Source: Bacillota bacterium (GTDB taxonomy: Bacteria > Bacillota > Clostridia > Oscillospirales > Acutalibacteraceae). From it: DNA of 18,792 bases. Made by a program: the position numbers and the translations under genes. Shown here in pieces: positions 1-7,201 of this stretch (position 1 is the stretch's first letter; every line of letters begins with the position of its first letter). The stretch lies in assembly GCA_023401495.1 (NCBI GenBank), contig JAEXDU010000102.1, positions 1 to 18,792 of the forward strand, written 5' to 3'. The notes under the pieces are model-generated. The model saw only the letters and a program-made list of their open reading frames with translations. It searched no databases and was not told the origin of the DNA.

Positions 1-1
1 G

Positions 2-910
2 CTGAAAATTGCCTTTGTGGCGCCGCTGCCGAACTCCGGCACGAACCGTTACTATTACCGGGATATCTGGAAGGGCATGCGCGCCTTTCAGGCCGAGGCG
101 GCCGAGTTCAACATTGAAATTCTGGAATTCGGATTTTCCGGCCCGCTGAGCAATCTGCCGAAGCACCTGGAGGAAATATACCAGAACCACTGCGATGAAA
201 TTTCCGGTCTGGTGACACTTGCGGTAGAGGATCCGGCGTTTACTTATTTTATCGATCAGTTCAGCAAAAGAAGCGTTCCGGCCGTCTTCATCGTTTCTGA
301 CCTGCCGCAGGCAAAACGCCTTTGCTGTGTGCGTGCGCAGGATTTGATGGCCGGCAGTCTGGCCGCCGAGCTGATCTCGGGCTTTACCGCGAACAAAGGC
401 AAGGCTCTGGTGGTATCGGGCGACATCATGGTTTCGACCCACTATATGAACGTTACCGGTTTTGAACAGTACTTTGCGAAGTCGCAAGACCGTATGGAGA
501 TCATCAAAATCTACAACCGCAGAGACCCGGAGGATTTATATTATGAACTTGTAGAACTGCTGAGGTCCGACCCGGAAATCAGCGCGATCTATTCCTGCAC
601 GGCCACCAACACGCCGCCGGTCTGCAAAGCGGTGCTGGATGCGGGCCGCGTGGGGACGGTGAAGGTAATCGGAAGCGATCTGTTTCAGGAAAGCCGCGAG
701 ATGCTCCTCTCGGATGTGCTGCAGGCCATTATCTACAAAAAGCCTTTCAAGCTTGGCTACCTCGGCTGCCGGACACTGTTCAACTTTCTGGTGAAAAATG
801 AGTTCCCGAGAAGCGACAGCATCTTTATCGAGCCGATCATTGTGTTAAAAAGCAACCTGCCCTTTTACGAGCGCGATATTGCCGCCGACAACGCCTATGA
901 AACCATCTGA
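2..910 (+). CDS. LacI-type regulator, sugar-binding domain (5' end outside window)
   Basis: The reading frame is open from base 2, before any start codon, and reads LKIAFVAPLPNSGTN, the first strand of a periplasmic-binding-protein fold. The gene therefore begins upstream and its DNA-binding part is missing here. About 302 residues are visible. Supporting pieces are the DISGLVTL-like strand (residues DEISGLVTL), KGKALVVSGD after about 135 residues, and VKVIGSDLFQE near the end, typical of the Peripla_BP_4-like effector domain of LacI regulators. A GTG at 17 is an internal codon, not the start. The gene converges on the sugar ABC operon at 1048-4262 and shares its terminator, so it may sense the sugar imported by that transporter; this is inference. 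A free sugar-binding protein is less likely because no secretion signal can be seen, but the true N-terminus is not in view. Confidence 0.8.
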   Translation: MKIAFVAPLPNSGTNRYYYRDIWKGMRAFQAEAAEFNIEILEFGFSGPLSNLPKHLEEIYQNHCDEISGLVTLAVEDPAFTYFIDQFSKRSVPAVFIVSDLPQAKRLCCVRAQDLMAGSLAAELISGFTANKGKALVVSGDIMVSTHYMNVTGFEQYFAKSQDRMEIIKIYNRRDPEDLYYELVELLRSDPEISAIYSCTATNTPPVCKAVLDAGRVGTVKVIGSDLFQESREMLLSDVLQAIIYKKPFKLGYLGCRTLFNFLVKNEFPRSDSIFIEPIIVLKSNLPFYERDIAADNAYETI

Positions 911-957
911 AGGGTTCTCTTTGATCGCCGCTCCGCTTCTGCGGCAATTCACAAACC

Positions 958-1000
958 GAAAACGGTGACTGCGGATTTGTTCCGTCAATCACCGTTTTTC
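958..1000. terminator. Two-way intrinsic terminator between convergent genes
   Basis: Arms AAAACGGTGA (959-968) and TCACCGTTTT (989-998) pair perfectly, with extra pairing possible inside (GCGGA with TCCGT). An A-run precedes and a T-run follows the stem, so it can end both the + regulator (stop at 910) and the - sugar transporter operon (stop at 1048). Confidence 0.85.
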
Positions 1001-1047
1001 TGTTGTCACAGGTCCAAAAGAACCGGATTGCCGCGGGAAATCAGGCA

Positions 1048-1887
1048 TCAGCCCTTGAGGGCGCCCTCCATAATTCCGCTGATAAAATATTTCTGCATGC
1101 TGAGGAAGATGATCAGCAGCGGAATCAGAGACAGAATGATCGTCGCCGTCAGTGTGCCGTACTGCCAGGAGGCCGCCTCGTCGCGCAGGAAGGTGATGCC
1201 GACCGGCAGCGTCTGTGCCTTTGCGGTGGCGGTGAGGGTTCTGCCATAGGTAAATTCACCCCATACATTGATAAAGGTGAAGATGATCACGGTGGCGATG
1301 CCGGGTTTTACGACCGGAAGCATGATTTTGGAGAAAACCTGCCAGTTGTTGCAGCCGTCGATCGTGGCCGCCTCGCCCAGCGTGTTCGGAACATTGTTGA
1401 ACTGGCCGCGCATGATAAACACGGACATGGGCAGATTGGTGGCGATGTAAGGCAGAATCAGGCCCCATGCGGTGTCGATCAAATCCATTTTGGATTCCAT
1501 GATATAGATCGGGATCAGATAAATCACATAAGGCAGCGTCAGGATAAACAGGACAAAGCCCAGGTAAATATTTTTAAATTTAAAGTCCATCTTCGAGAAT
1601 GCGTAGCCCATGGAAGCGCTGAAAACAACCGTGGCCAGCACGCTCCACAGAGAAACGACCACCGAGTTTCTGAAATACTTGAGGAAATCGCCCATCTGGG
1701 TGATCACCTTGACGTAATGCTCGAAGGTGATTTTTGTGGGGAGGATCGTCAGCGCGGACGCGTAGATTTCATCGTTGGTTTTCAGCGAGGTGAGAAACGT
1801 CCACAAAAACGGAACGATGAAAACAAATGCAGTGACCAGCAAAAGAACAAAAAGGATGAAATTAAGAGCCAGATTCTTTTCTTTCAT
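1048..1887 (-). CDS. Sugar ABC transporter permease, MalG type
   Basis: This 279-residue membrane protein is the second permease of a carbohydrate importer (binding-protein-dependent transport, MalFGK superfamily). It has six hydrophobic segments; the first spans about residues 9-32 (LNFILFVLLLVTAFVFIVPF). The cytoplasmic EAA loop, which docks the ATPase, lies at 172-191 and reads GEAATIDGCNNWQVFSKIMLP. It overlaps the MalF-like gene by four bases (ATGA), so translation is coupled, and it is the last gene of the operon. An AAGGTGAAGG ribosome binding site lies inside the end of the upstream gene. No ATPase gene is present; Gram-positive CUT1 importers often share one encoded elsewhere (MsmX/UgpC type). 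The substrate cannot be told from sequence. Confidence 0.93.
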   Translation of the reverse strand: MKEKNLALNFILFVLLLVTAFVFIVPFLWTFLTSLKTNDEIYASALTILPTKITFEHYVKVITQMGDFLKYFRNSVVVSLWSVLATVVFSASMGYAFSKMDFKFKNIYLGFVLFILTLPYVIYLIPIYIMESKMDLIDTAWGLILPYIATNLPMSVFIMRGQFNNVPNTLGEAATIDGCNNWQVFSKIMLPVVKPGIATVIIFTFINVWGEFTYGRTLTATAKAQTLPVGITFLRDEAASWQYGTLTATIILSLIPLLIIFLSMQKYFISGIMEGALKG

Positions 1888-2801
1888 ACCTTCACCTTCT
1901 TAATCTTTGCGTCGTCCCCTCTGTTGAGGAACATATTAAACACAGAGAGCAGCAGAATGACGACGCCCATGAAATAGGCGATGGAAGAGGCATACCCCAT
2001 TTCAAAATATTTAAATGCATTGATCCACGTGTACTGGTACAGCACCAGCGTAGCGGTTCCGGGGCCGCCCTGCGTCATGATAAAGGGCTGCTCAAAGACC
2101 TTGACCGCCTGGATGATTGCCCAGATGCCACAGATCACATAGCTTTCTTTCAAATTCGGGAGCGTAATATGTACGATGCGCTGGTACGCGTTGGCGCCGT
2201 CTACCCGAGCGGCCTCCATAATATCGTTTGAAATGGCCTGAAGCCCCGCCATAAACAGGATGACCAGCATACCGATGTTTTTCCACAGGCTGACTACGAT
2301 GATACTGACCATCGCCCAATTGCCGTCGCCCAGCCAGTTCTGAGCCCACGCACTCTGGTGCAGCACATCTACCAGAAACCAGTTCAACAGGCCGTACTGC
2401 TCATTCAAAATCCACTGAAAGATAATACCTGTCAGGGAAAGCGGCACGACGACCGGCAGAAAAATACAGGTTCTGAAAAAGCCCGATCCTCTTACCCCTT
2501 TATCCAGCATCATCGCCAGAATCAGGGAGATGATCATAACGCCCGGCAGAAACGCGATGGTAAACACAAACGTATTCCGGAGTGCATCCATAAAATAAGA
2601 ATCGGAAAACATTTTGACGTAGTTGTTGAAGCCGATGAGGATCGGCTGTGGATCAAAGCTGAAATTATACTGCGTAAAACTGAGATACAGGGACCGGAAT
2701 AACGGATACCCCATGTACAATGCCACAAAAAGAAAACCCGGAAGCATAAATGCATAGCCTGGAACTTGTTTTTTGAGGCTGAGTGAAAGCTTATTTTTCA
2801 T
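1884..2801 (-). CDS. Sugar ABC transporter permease, MalF type
   Basis: First permease of the same carbohydrate importer. It has six membrane segments beginning with PGYAFMLPGFLFVALYMGYP, and an EAA loop EAARVDGANAYQRIVHITLP at about residues 196-216 that is the ATPase contact. Two start codons lie six bases apart. The GGAGGA box lies directly against the first ATG (2807), leaving one base of spacing or less, but seven bases before the second (2801), so 2801 is preferred, giving about 305 residues. It lies 114 bases downstream of the binding lipoprotein, with a perfect inverted repeat in the gap, and overlaps the MalG-type gene by four bases. Confidence 0.93.
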   Translation of the reverse strand: MKNKLSLSLKKQVPGYAFMLPGFLFVALYMGYPLFRSLYLSFTQYNFSFDPQPILIGFNNYVKMFSDSYFMDALRNTFVFTIAFLPGVMIISLILAMMLDKGVRGSGFFRTCIFLPVVVPLSLTGIIFQWILNEQYGLLNWFLVDVLHQSAWAQNWLGDGNWAMVSIIVVSLWKNIGMLVILFMAGLQAISNDIMEAARVDGANAYQRIVHITLPNLKESYVICGIWAIIQAVKVFEQPFIMTQGGPGTATLVLYQYTWINAFKYFEMGYASSIAYFMGVVILLLSVFNMFLNRGDDAKIKKVKV

Positions 2802-2865
2802 TTTCATTCCTCCGCCGATTTCATCAGAAGCCTAAGCACGATCAGCCATTGCCGCGTCCCGGGAA

Positions 2866-2893
2866 TTCATACAGGGAACATTCCCTGTATGAA
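2866..2893 (-). repeat. Perfect inverted repeat between binding protein and permease genes
   Basis: TTCATACAGGGAA (2866-2878) and TTCCCTGTATGAA (2881-2893) are exact reverse complements separated by two bases. The element lies 22 bases after the lipoprotein stop and is not followed by a T-run on the - strand. It therefore looks like an mRNA-stabilising or partial-attenuation hairpin that raises binding protein over permease, as known for malE-malF type operons, rather than a full terminator. A protein-binding palindrome is the alternative. Confidence 0.7.
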
Positions 2894-2915
2894 CTTCCTG
2901 AACGAAATCTGTTGG

Positions 2916-4262
2916 TTACTTATTATTGAGGCCGGTTGTCAAATCCAACGTGCCAATCAGCTTCTTAAGGTTGCTCTGCGTATCCTCTACGCTCTGGTCG
3001 CCCTTGATGCATTTCTGCAGCTCGACCTGAATGCCGGTATCCAGCTTGGAGAAATCCTTATACAAGGGAGTGGTAACCGCGGATTTGGTCGCTTCTACAA
3101 CGGTCGGCCAATCTGCGTTTTCAAGGCCCTGATAGTGAGCGAGCAGCGGGGACATTTTGCCGTATTTGTTCAGCGCCTGAACGTGGAACTCCGTCTTGAG
3201 CAGTTCTTCTTTGATGAAGAGCTTTGCGAGCTCGATCTTCGGGGAAGCCTTCGGAATCACCGCGCCGTGGATATAAACCAGGGAGCCGTGCGTATCGGTA
3301 CCGGGAACCGGAATAACGGTGGTGTTGTCTTTTCCGACGTTCTCCTGGCATTCGATCCAGCGGGAAGCCGCGGTCATCAGCATGGCGACCTTTCCGGCTT
3401 TAAAGTTGGTGCGGCCCGCATCCATGTCTGCAAAGGTATCGGTCGGGGTGTAGCCGTCTTTTACCAGCTTGGTCCAGCTTGTGAGCAGATTCTTGGATTC
3501 GGGGCTGGTAAAGTCGATGGTTTTGCCGTCGGACTCATAGAAGTTGCCCTTGATTCCCTGCAGAGCGGAAAGATAAGAGTAGGTCATAAAATTGGTGCCC
3601 CAGTCGATGGACAGGCCCGTCTGCACGGTTTTGCCATTCTCTACGACGGTTGCCTTTTTCGCATACTCGTAAAGCTCATCCCAGGTTTTGGGAGTCTCTA
3701 CCTTCCCGTTGGCGTCTGTCAGGCCGGCCTTCTTCATCAGTTCTTTGTTGGCAACGATGAACATGACTTCGCCGGTGATCGGGATCATGTACTGCTTGCC
3801 ATCTACATTGCCCAGCTCAAGGAACGCGGGAAAGAATTTATCCTTCGCGATGTCGCCGGTAAAGAAATCGTCACCGAAATCGATGATGTAATCCTTTGCG
3901 GCATACTGAACCGCATGCTCACGGCTGCCGCCGATCGCAATATCGCAGTTCGTTTTGCCCTGAGACCATTGCAGCATGTTGGTGGTCACGTCGGCGTTAT
4001 CGACCTTGTTGTAGGTAACCGTTACGCCGGGGTGCTTCTTCTCAAAATCAGCCTTGATCCCCTCAAAATCGTACTTACCCATCATCCATGCCTGTGTTGT
4101 AACGCGAAGCTCGCCTGTCAGCTCTTCGCTGGCCGCCCCCGAAGATGCGGAACCCCCTTGTGCAGCAGAGCTGCTGCCGGAAGAACCCCCGCATGCCGTT
4201 GTGGAAAGCAGCATCACTGAGGCCAGTGTCAAAGCCAAACCTTTTTTGAACCCTTTTTTCAT
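2916..4262 (-). CDS. Extracellular sugar-binding lipoprotein of ABC transporter
   Basis: This 448-residue solute-binding protein (family 1, MalE/UgpB-like) captures the sugar outside the membrane and delivers it to the two permeases downstream. The N-terminus has a lysine-rich start, a hydrophobic stretch GLALTLASVMLLS and a lipobox ending TTAC, with lipid-anchored Cys at residue 24. A Gly/Ser/Ala-rich linker (GGSSGSSSAAQGG) follows. Inside are family features such as the KKHPGVTVTYNKV strand, VPGTDTHGSLVYIHGAVIPK and a C-terminal helical region. The AAGGAG box seven bases before the ATG at 4262 fixes the start. It is the first gene of the operon, behind a leader of about 150 nt. Confidence 0.94.
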   Translation of the reverse strand: MKKGFKKGLALTLASVMLLSTTACGGSSGSSSAAQGGSASSGAASEELTGELRVTTQAWMMGKYDFEGIKADFEKKHPGVTVTYNKVDNADVTTNMLQWSQGKTNCDIAIGGSREHAVQYAAKDYIIDFGDDFFTGDIAKDKFFPAFLELGNVDGKQYMIPITGEVMFIVANKELMKKAGLTDANGKVETPKTWDELYEYAKKATVVENGKTVQTGLSIDWGTNFMTYSYLSALQGIKGNFYESDGKTIDFTSPESKNLLTSWTKLVKDGYTPTDTFADMDAGRTNFKAGKVAMLMTAASRWIECQENVGKDNTTVIPVPGTDTHGSLVYIHGAVIPKASPKIELAKLFIKEELLKTEFHVQALNKYGKMSPLLAHYQGLENADWPTVVEATKSAVTTPLYKDFSKLDTGIQVELQKCIKGDQSVEDTQSNLKKLIGTLDLTTGLNNK

Positions 4263-4293
4263 AACAAATCTCCTTCCTCAAAAAAACATATGA

Positions 4294-4330
4294 TAACCTG
4301 CAGGTTTTCCCAGATAAAACCTGCAAGTTA
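4294..4330 (-). promoter_or_regulatory. Leader hairpin / twin operator upstream of the sugar-binding gene
   Basis: TGCAGGTTTT (4299-4308) and AAAACCTGCA (4316-4325) pair perfectly around a seven-base loop, and the pairing extends outward by four more bases after one mismatch. The same stretch also holds two copies of a 12-bp near-palindrome, AACCTGCAGGTT (4295-4306) and AACCTGCAAGTT (4318-4329), 23 bp apart. It could act as an RNA hairpin (a run of seven U follows eight bases later) or as a pair of repressor sites. The sequence does not decide between the two. Confidence 0.5.
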
Positions 4331-4395
4331 TTGCTGAGTAATGGTTGGTTTCCGCACAGGCAAGTCATCTAAAATCACAATTATGTATGGAATAT

Positions 4396-4449
4396 TTGTA
4401 TACAACTTACCCTGTGATTTCATTATATAGGAATAAGTGCGAATGAAAA
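4396..4449 (-). promoter_or_regulatory. Probable promoter of the sugar ABC operon with palindromic site
   Basis: Read on the - strand, TTTTCA (4444-4449) is followed 16 bases later by a perfect TATAAT (4422-4427). Just downstream of the expected transcription start lies the 10-bp palindrome TTGTATACAA (4396-4405). It is bracketed by the inverted pair AAATCACA (4372-4379) and TGTGATTT (4413-4420). The location suits a repressor blocking initiation; the LacI-type gene at 2-910 is the nearest candidate. Confidence 0.5.
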
Positions 4450-4621
4450 TAAAATATTTTTAGTGATTTTGTTTGATATCTTTGAAAGTTTTATAAAAAC
4501 GAATCCATGAAATGCCATCTGACTAGAAATCTGTTTCTTTTATTGCTCTGGTTTTCAGGCTGAGATTTTCTGAAAAACGGATGATCGGGCCTCTCCATCT
4601 TCGCGGCAACCACGACCCTGC

Positions 4622-4663
4622 AAAAAAAAGCTGTACGAATCTTAAGATTCGTACAGCTTTTTT
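4622..4663 (-). terminator. 40-bp perfectly palindromic terminator
   Basis: Bases 4624-4663 are a perfect palindrome centred on CTTAAG, with the stem core GCTGTACGAATC. It is flanked by eight A on one side and six T on the other, so it works in both directions. It lies about 90 bases after the stop of the diguanylate cyclase gene, which it most likely serves. Confidence 0.85.
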
Positions 4664-4751
4664 CAGGAAAATTTTCATTGAGTAGGAAAGCGTGCAAAGA
4701 AACCGGAGCAGACGACTGCATTTGATGTTCAAACATAAAATGAACTGTCTG

Positions 4752-5900
4752 CTAGAGATTGAACACCGAGATATCTTCGTGCCACACCAGGGTATGATTT
4801 TTGCCGCTGCGCTTTGCGGCATACAGCGCTTCGTCGGCCGCAGAAAAAAATTCCCGCCGGGCTCCGAACCGCTTCGCATCATAACGCGCAATGCCGACAC
4901 TGACTGTAGCGGAGGTTTGATTGCCGGTCTCCCGGGCGGCCTCCTCGAAACTCCGGCGAACCGATTCCGCCAGCGTGACGTCCTCATCGGGAACCCGGTT
5001 GGTAATAATGGTGAACTCCTCGCCCCCGTATCGGTAAGCAACTTCATCTTCCCTGAGATTCGCTTTGATACAGCCTACCAGAGTCATAATAATCTTATCC
5101 CCGGCATCGTGGCCATTCTGGTCGTTTATCTGCTTAAAATCATCAATATCCATAATGATCAGTGAAAACGGCTGAAAGCTCTGATGATGCTCCTGAATCC
5201 GCGCGCTCAATCTTTCATAAAAAGTCGCATGATTATACAGCCCGGTGAGGGAATCCATTTTGGTGCGCTCATGCGCACAGATGATGCTGTATACCAGACT
5301 GTTCTGCCGGCGCAGGCTCATTTTAGCAGACATATAACCCGCCACAATGATCGCCGCTGCAGTAAGAACATTCATAAAATCGGGCTTGCGTATCCATTCG
5401 GTATGGTCATACGCAAGATACAAAAACGCGATATAGAACAGATAGAGAAAAAAGTTCAGACAAAAAACGCCCAGCAGCAGATTGTCATCGATATAAATCA
5501 AAGCCAGCAGCACGGGAAACGTAAAAATGACATAGATCACCGGTACGGCATTATGCGCCAGCGCCAGCATCAGGCAAAGCAGGGACAGGCAAAAAAGATA
5601 CAAATACGCCTGTGTGCTGTATCTGCCTTTGGCCAGAAGTCTGCGGGAAACTGCATGGGTGACCGCAAGAATAGATACATTGATCAGCGTTGGGGCAACG
5701 ATATAAATCAAAAGGTATTCTTCCGTGTTTTCGGCGCCGCCGTATAATTTTTTGAATGCAAAAATAGCCAGCTCGACAATAATCACCATCGCGACAAAAG
5801 TCCATGTAAGGCGCAGCATGTGATTGCCCCACACCTGATATTCCAGCTCTTTTTCAAACCGAAGCTTTACTATATTGGGAGGAGATTTTCGAAACTTCAC
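4752..5900 (-). CDS. Membrane-bound diguanylate cyclase (GGDEF)
   Basis: Predicted to make cyclic di-GMP from two GTP at the inner face of the membrane. Numbered from the GTG at 5900 (382 residues), six hydrophobic segments cover roughly residues 30-192 (for example LIYIVAPTLINVSILAV and LLLGVFCLNFFLYLFYIAFL). The catalytic domain follows: DSLTGLYNH near 216, the metal-binding DIDDFKQIND near 251, and the signature GGEEF at 292-296. The product-inhibition site position reads REDE instead of RxxD. The start is uncertain: ATGs at 5981 and 5927 are in frame but poorly served, while the GTG at 5900 has AAAGGG nine bases upstream, so I chose it. It stands alone between terminators. The membrane part is not a sensor family I can name. 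Confidence 0.88.
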   Translation of the reverse strand: MKFRKSPPNIVKLRFEKELEYQVWGNHMLRLTWTFVAMVIIVELAIFAFKKLYGGAENTEEYLLIYIVAPTLINVSILAVTHAVSRRLLAKGRYSTQAYLYLFCLSLLCLMLALAHNAVPVIYVIFTFPVLLALIYIDDNLLLGVFCLNFFLYLFYIAFLYLAYDHTEWIRKPDFMNVLTAAAIIVAGYMSAKMSLRRQNSLVYSIICAHERTKMDSLTGLYNHATFYERLSARIQEHHQSFQPFSLIIMDIDDFKQINDQNGHDAGDKIIMTLVGCIKANLREDEVAYRYGGEEFTIITNRVPDEDVTLAESVRRSFEEAARETGNQTSATVSVGIARYDAKRFGARREFFSAADEALYAAKRSGKNHTLVWHEDISVFNL

Positions 5901-6248
5901 CAATACGCACCCTTTAAACCGATTCATAATTAAATTTCCAACGGCACAGCGGAACAACGCCAAAACAGAAGGGAATTGCATTTTTCAGCATGATTCGTAT
6001 CAAAACAATATACCGATAAGAAAATTCATTCTTATTTTAAGGATAGCACCGTTAAATGAATAAATCAATCATTTTTCCGAAGTGAATGTATAAATACAGT
6101 ATTTTCCAAGAGGAATTCGGTCACCGCGGCCGCTGTTTGTTTATACAAAAACTTCTTTGCAAGAAGCAAATGAACTCCACATGTAATCATGTGGAGTTCA
6201 TTTAAATTGTCAAAGCTGGTGCCGGTCAGATGAGAATGCTCTGCTCTA
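5901..6248. other. AT-rich gene-free stretch upstream of the cyclase
   Basis: No credible gene. It contains the likely cyclase promoter region without a clear consensus pair, a small inverted repeat ATAAGAA/TTCTTAT (6016-6022 and 6029-6035), a short self-complementary stretch CTTCTTTGCAAGAAG (6152-6166) and the hairpin at 6168-6203. Confidence 0.5.
6168..6203 (-). terminator. Strong hairpin, probable terminator of the small-protein operon
   Basis: A perfect 16-bp stem (AAATGAACTCCACATG, 6168-6183, against 6188-6203) closes a four-base TAAT loop. Only short T-runs follow on either strand. It lies 45 bases after the stop of the 93-residue gene on the - strand, so termination of that transcript is the likely role. 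Confidence 0.65.
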
Positions 6249-6530
6249 CTATACTACACCTTGAAAAATCAGTATTTCCAGCAGGGAAGACAGCACCTTT
6301 CCTGTGGTGATCAGTTCATAGTCAGGGCCGTATTCATTTCGGTAGACGCGCAGCGCCTGCAATACCGCCATTTTGTTGTGCCGCTCCGGCTGCACCTTAA
6401 CAGCATACTCGGCTCCGTTGATTTTCAGATTCACAGTATAGCTTGCTTCCAGAGGCTCCGCATGGGCTTTCATCCTCAGGGAATTGCAGAGGCTTTCAAA
6501 CTGCTTTTCTTTGAGCTGCCTTATAACCAT
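6249..6530 (-). CDS. Small protein of unknown function, 93 residues
   Basis: Not a family I recognise. The ATG at 6530 has an AAAGGAAG box seven bases upstream. Longer versions beginning at 6548 or 6608 are in frame but read less like protein and lack a better ribosome site. The protein has charged and hydrophobic stretches without a signal peptide or membrane segment: a helical start (VIRQLKEKQFESLCNSLRM), a two-strand-like centre (ASYTVNLKINGAEYAVKVQP) and a helical end (VLSSLLEILIFQGVV). It lies downstream of the ribbon-helix-helix gene at 6675-6860 on the same strand with no clear terminator between, so they may be co-transcribed. Possibly a small cytosolic adaptor or regulator; no function is claimed. 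Confidence 0.6.
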   Translation of the reverse strand: MVIRQLKEKQFESLCNSLRMKAHAEPLEASYTVNLKINGAEYAVKVQPERHNKMAVLQALRVYRNEYGPDYELITTGKVLSSLLEILIFQGVV

Positions 6531-6663
6531 AAATTCGCTTCCTTTCATGATGTTCTGCGACATTGCTTGAAAGGAGCTGCGGCGCATGATATAATAGTTA
6601 CGCTGCATTTGCTTTCGGGCATATGTCGCTTTGGGGAAGTGGCGTGTTGCTTTGCTTAGGAGC

Positions 6664-6682
6664 CGCCGCTTCCTTCATTTTT
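6664..6682 (-). repeat. 19-bp direct repeat, copy 1 (end of first RHH gene)
   Basis: CGCCGCTTCCTTCATTTTT is identical to 7183-7201. In both places it covers the last codons and stop of a ribbon-helix-helix gene, and on the - strand it creates an ATG overlapping that stop (AATGA) followed by codons for Met-Lys-Glu-Ala-Ala. Confidence 0.85.
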
Positions 6683-6860
6683 TATCGAGGTCGTCATAGA
6701 TCTTGTCAATCCCCTTGCGGACAACATCAGAAGTTGTTGTGTTGAAAGCTTTTTTGCAAACCTCTAATTTCATCTTTGTATCATCATCTACCAATACAAA
6801 AATTCTGTCCTTCATGGGTTTATCGCCAGATGGAGGACGCCCCATCCTTTTTTGCGCCAC
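6675..6860 (-). CDS. Ribbon-helix-helix (CopG-like) DNA-binding protein, copy 1
   Basis: A 61-residue protein with the size and pattern of a MetJ/Arc/CopG repressor: a basic N-terminal arm MGRPPSGDKP, a short strand DRIFVLVDDD that would insert in the major groove, then two helices (KMKLEVCKKA and SDVVRKGIDKIYDDL). Such proteins bind DNA as dimers and often repress their own gene. GAGGTG lies a few bases before the ATG at 6860. The promoter upstream (TTGACT, 18 bases, TATGAT) is flanked by a 14-bp inverted repeat, suggesting autoregulation. It shares GRP..DKP and the D/E-x-xRKGID helix with the second copy at 7194-7367. No toxin gene follows, so an antitoxin role is not supported. Confidence 0.85.
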   Translation of the reverse strand: MAQKRMGRPPSGDKPMKDRIFVLVDDDTKMKLEVCKKAFNTTTSDVVRKGIDKIYDDLDKK

Positions 6861-6871
6861 ATATTCACCTC

Positions 6872-6921
6872 ACTTTCATACGCATGTATATATCATAATA
6901 TAATATGCGCATGAAAGTCAA
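6872..6921 (-). promoter_or_regulatory. Promoter of RHH copy 1 inside a 14-bp inverted repeat
   Basis: On the - strand TTGACT (6916-6921) and TATGAT (6892-6897) are 18 bases apart. ACTTTCATACGCAT (6872-6885) and ATGCGCATGAAAGT (6905-6918) are inverted copies with one mismatch. One arm overlaps the -35 box and the other lies after the -10, as expected of an autorepressor operator. Confidence 0.75.
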
Positions 6922-6980
6922 GTGTAAAATGATGATGTCGTTTTGGATATTCTAAAACCTGTAAATGCTGCATACATCAC

Positions 6981-7004
6981 TTGGGCATTCACCCACTCAT
7001 TCCG
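6981..7004. repeat. 24-bp imperfect repeat, copy 1, upstream of RHH copy 1
   Basis: This segment, ending CCCACTCATTCCG, matches 7534-7557 at 20 of 24 positions. Each copy lies about 120-170 bases upstream of a ribbon-helix-helix start, which supports duplication of the whole promoter-gene unit. Confidence 0.7.
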
Positions 7005-7087
7005 TGTTTCGCGAATTCCTACATCTCTTTTCGGCTGACCGTCGTTTCTATATCTGCACCGGCTTTCCGTCCAATAGGCAGCTCATG

Positions 7088-7128
7088 TCAATCAAGAAAG
7101 GCCCCTTGTGGGGGCCTTTCTTGATTGA
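7088..7128 (-). terminator. Strong hairpin, terminator of RHH copy 2
   Basis: An 18-bp stem with core AAGAAAGGCCCC (7096-7105 region) pairs with GGGGCCTTTCTT around a five-base loop. The A-rich and T-rich flanks allow action on both strands. It follows the second ribbon-helix-helix gene on the - strand. Confidence 0.8.
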
Positions 7129-7182
7129 AGCTTTTCCATAACGACAAATTGAGGAAGCGTCGCGTGTTTTTAGTCGGGTATG

Positions 7183-7201
7183 CGCCGCTTCCTTCATTTT
7201 T
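7183..7201 (-). repeat. 19-bp direct repeat, copy 2 (end of second RHH gene)
   Basis: Identical to 6664-6682; see that entry. The reading frame that opens at its overlapping ATG runs into the terminator hairpin at 7088-7128 and is probably not a full protein. Confidence 0.85.

Larger units (their letters stand above)
4263..4751. other. Gene-free stretch between sugar operon and diguanylate cyclase
   Basis: This 489-base stretch has no credible protein gene. It holds the leader and promoter of the sugar operon (up to about 4449) and the palindromic terminator of the cyclase (4622-4663). Bases 4450-4620 show nothing further that I recognise. Confidence 0.6.
6861..7193. other. Stretch between the two RHH genes
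   Basis: Besides the promoter and operator of the first copy (to 6921), this stretch contains one copy of a 24-bp repeat (6981-7004) and the terminator hairpin at 7088-7128. No credible gene was found in the rest. Confidence 0.5.

Noticed and set aside
1003..1977. Long + strand open frame opposite the MalG-type permease
   Set aside because: It is the antisense shadow of a well-supported permease gene, with low-complexity His/Asp/Gln-rich translation and no ribosome site.
2889..4220. 443-codon + strand open frame opposite the sugar-binding lipoprotein
   Set aside because: The - strand frame has a signal peptide, lipobox and ribosome site. The antisense frame has no recognisable family and exists because of the codon bias of the real gene.
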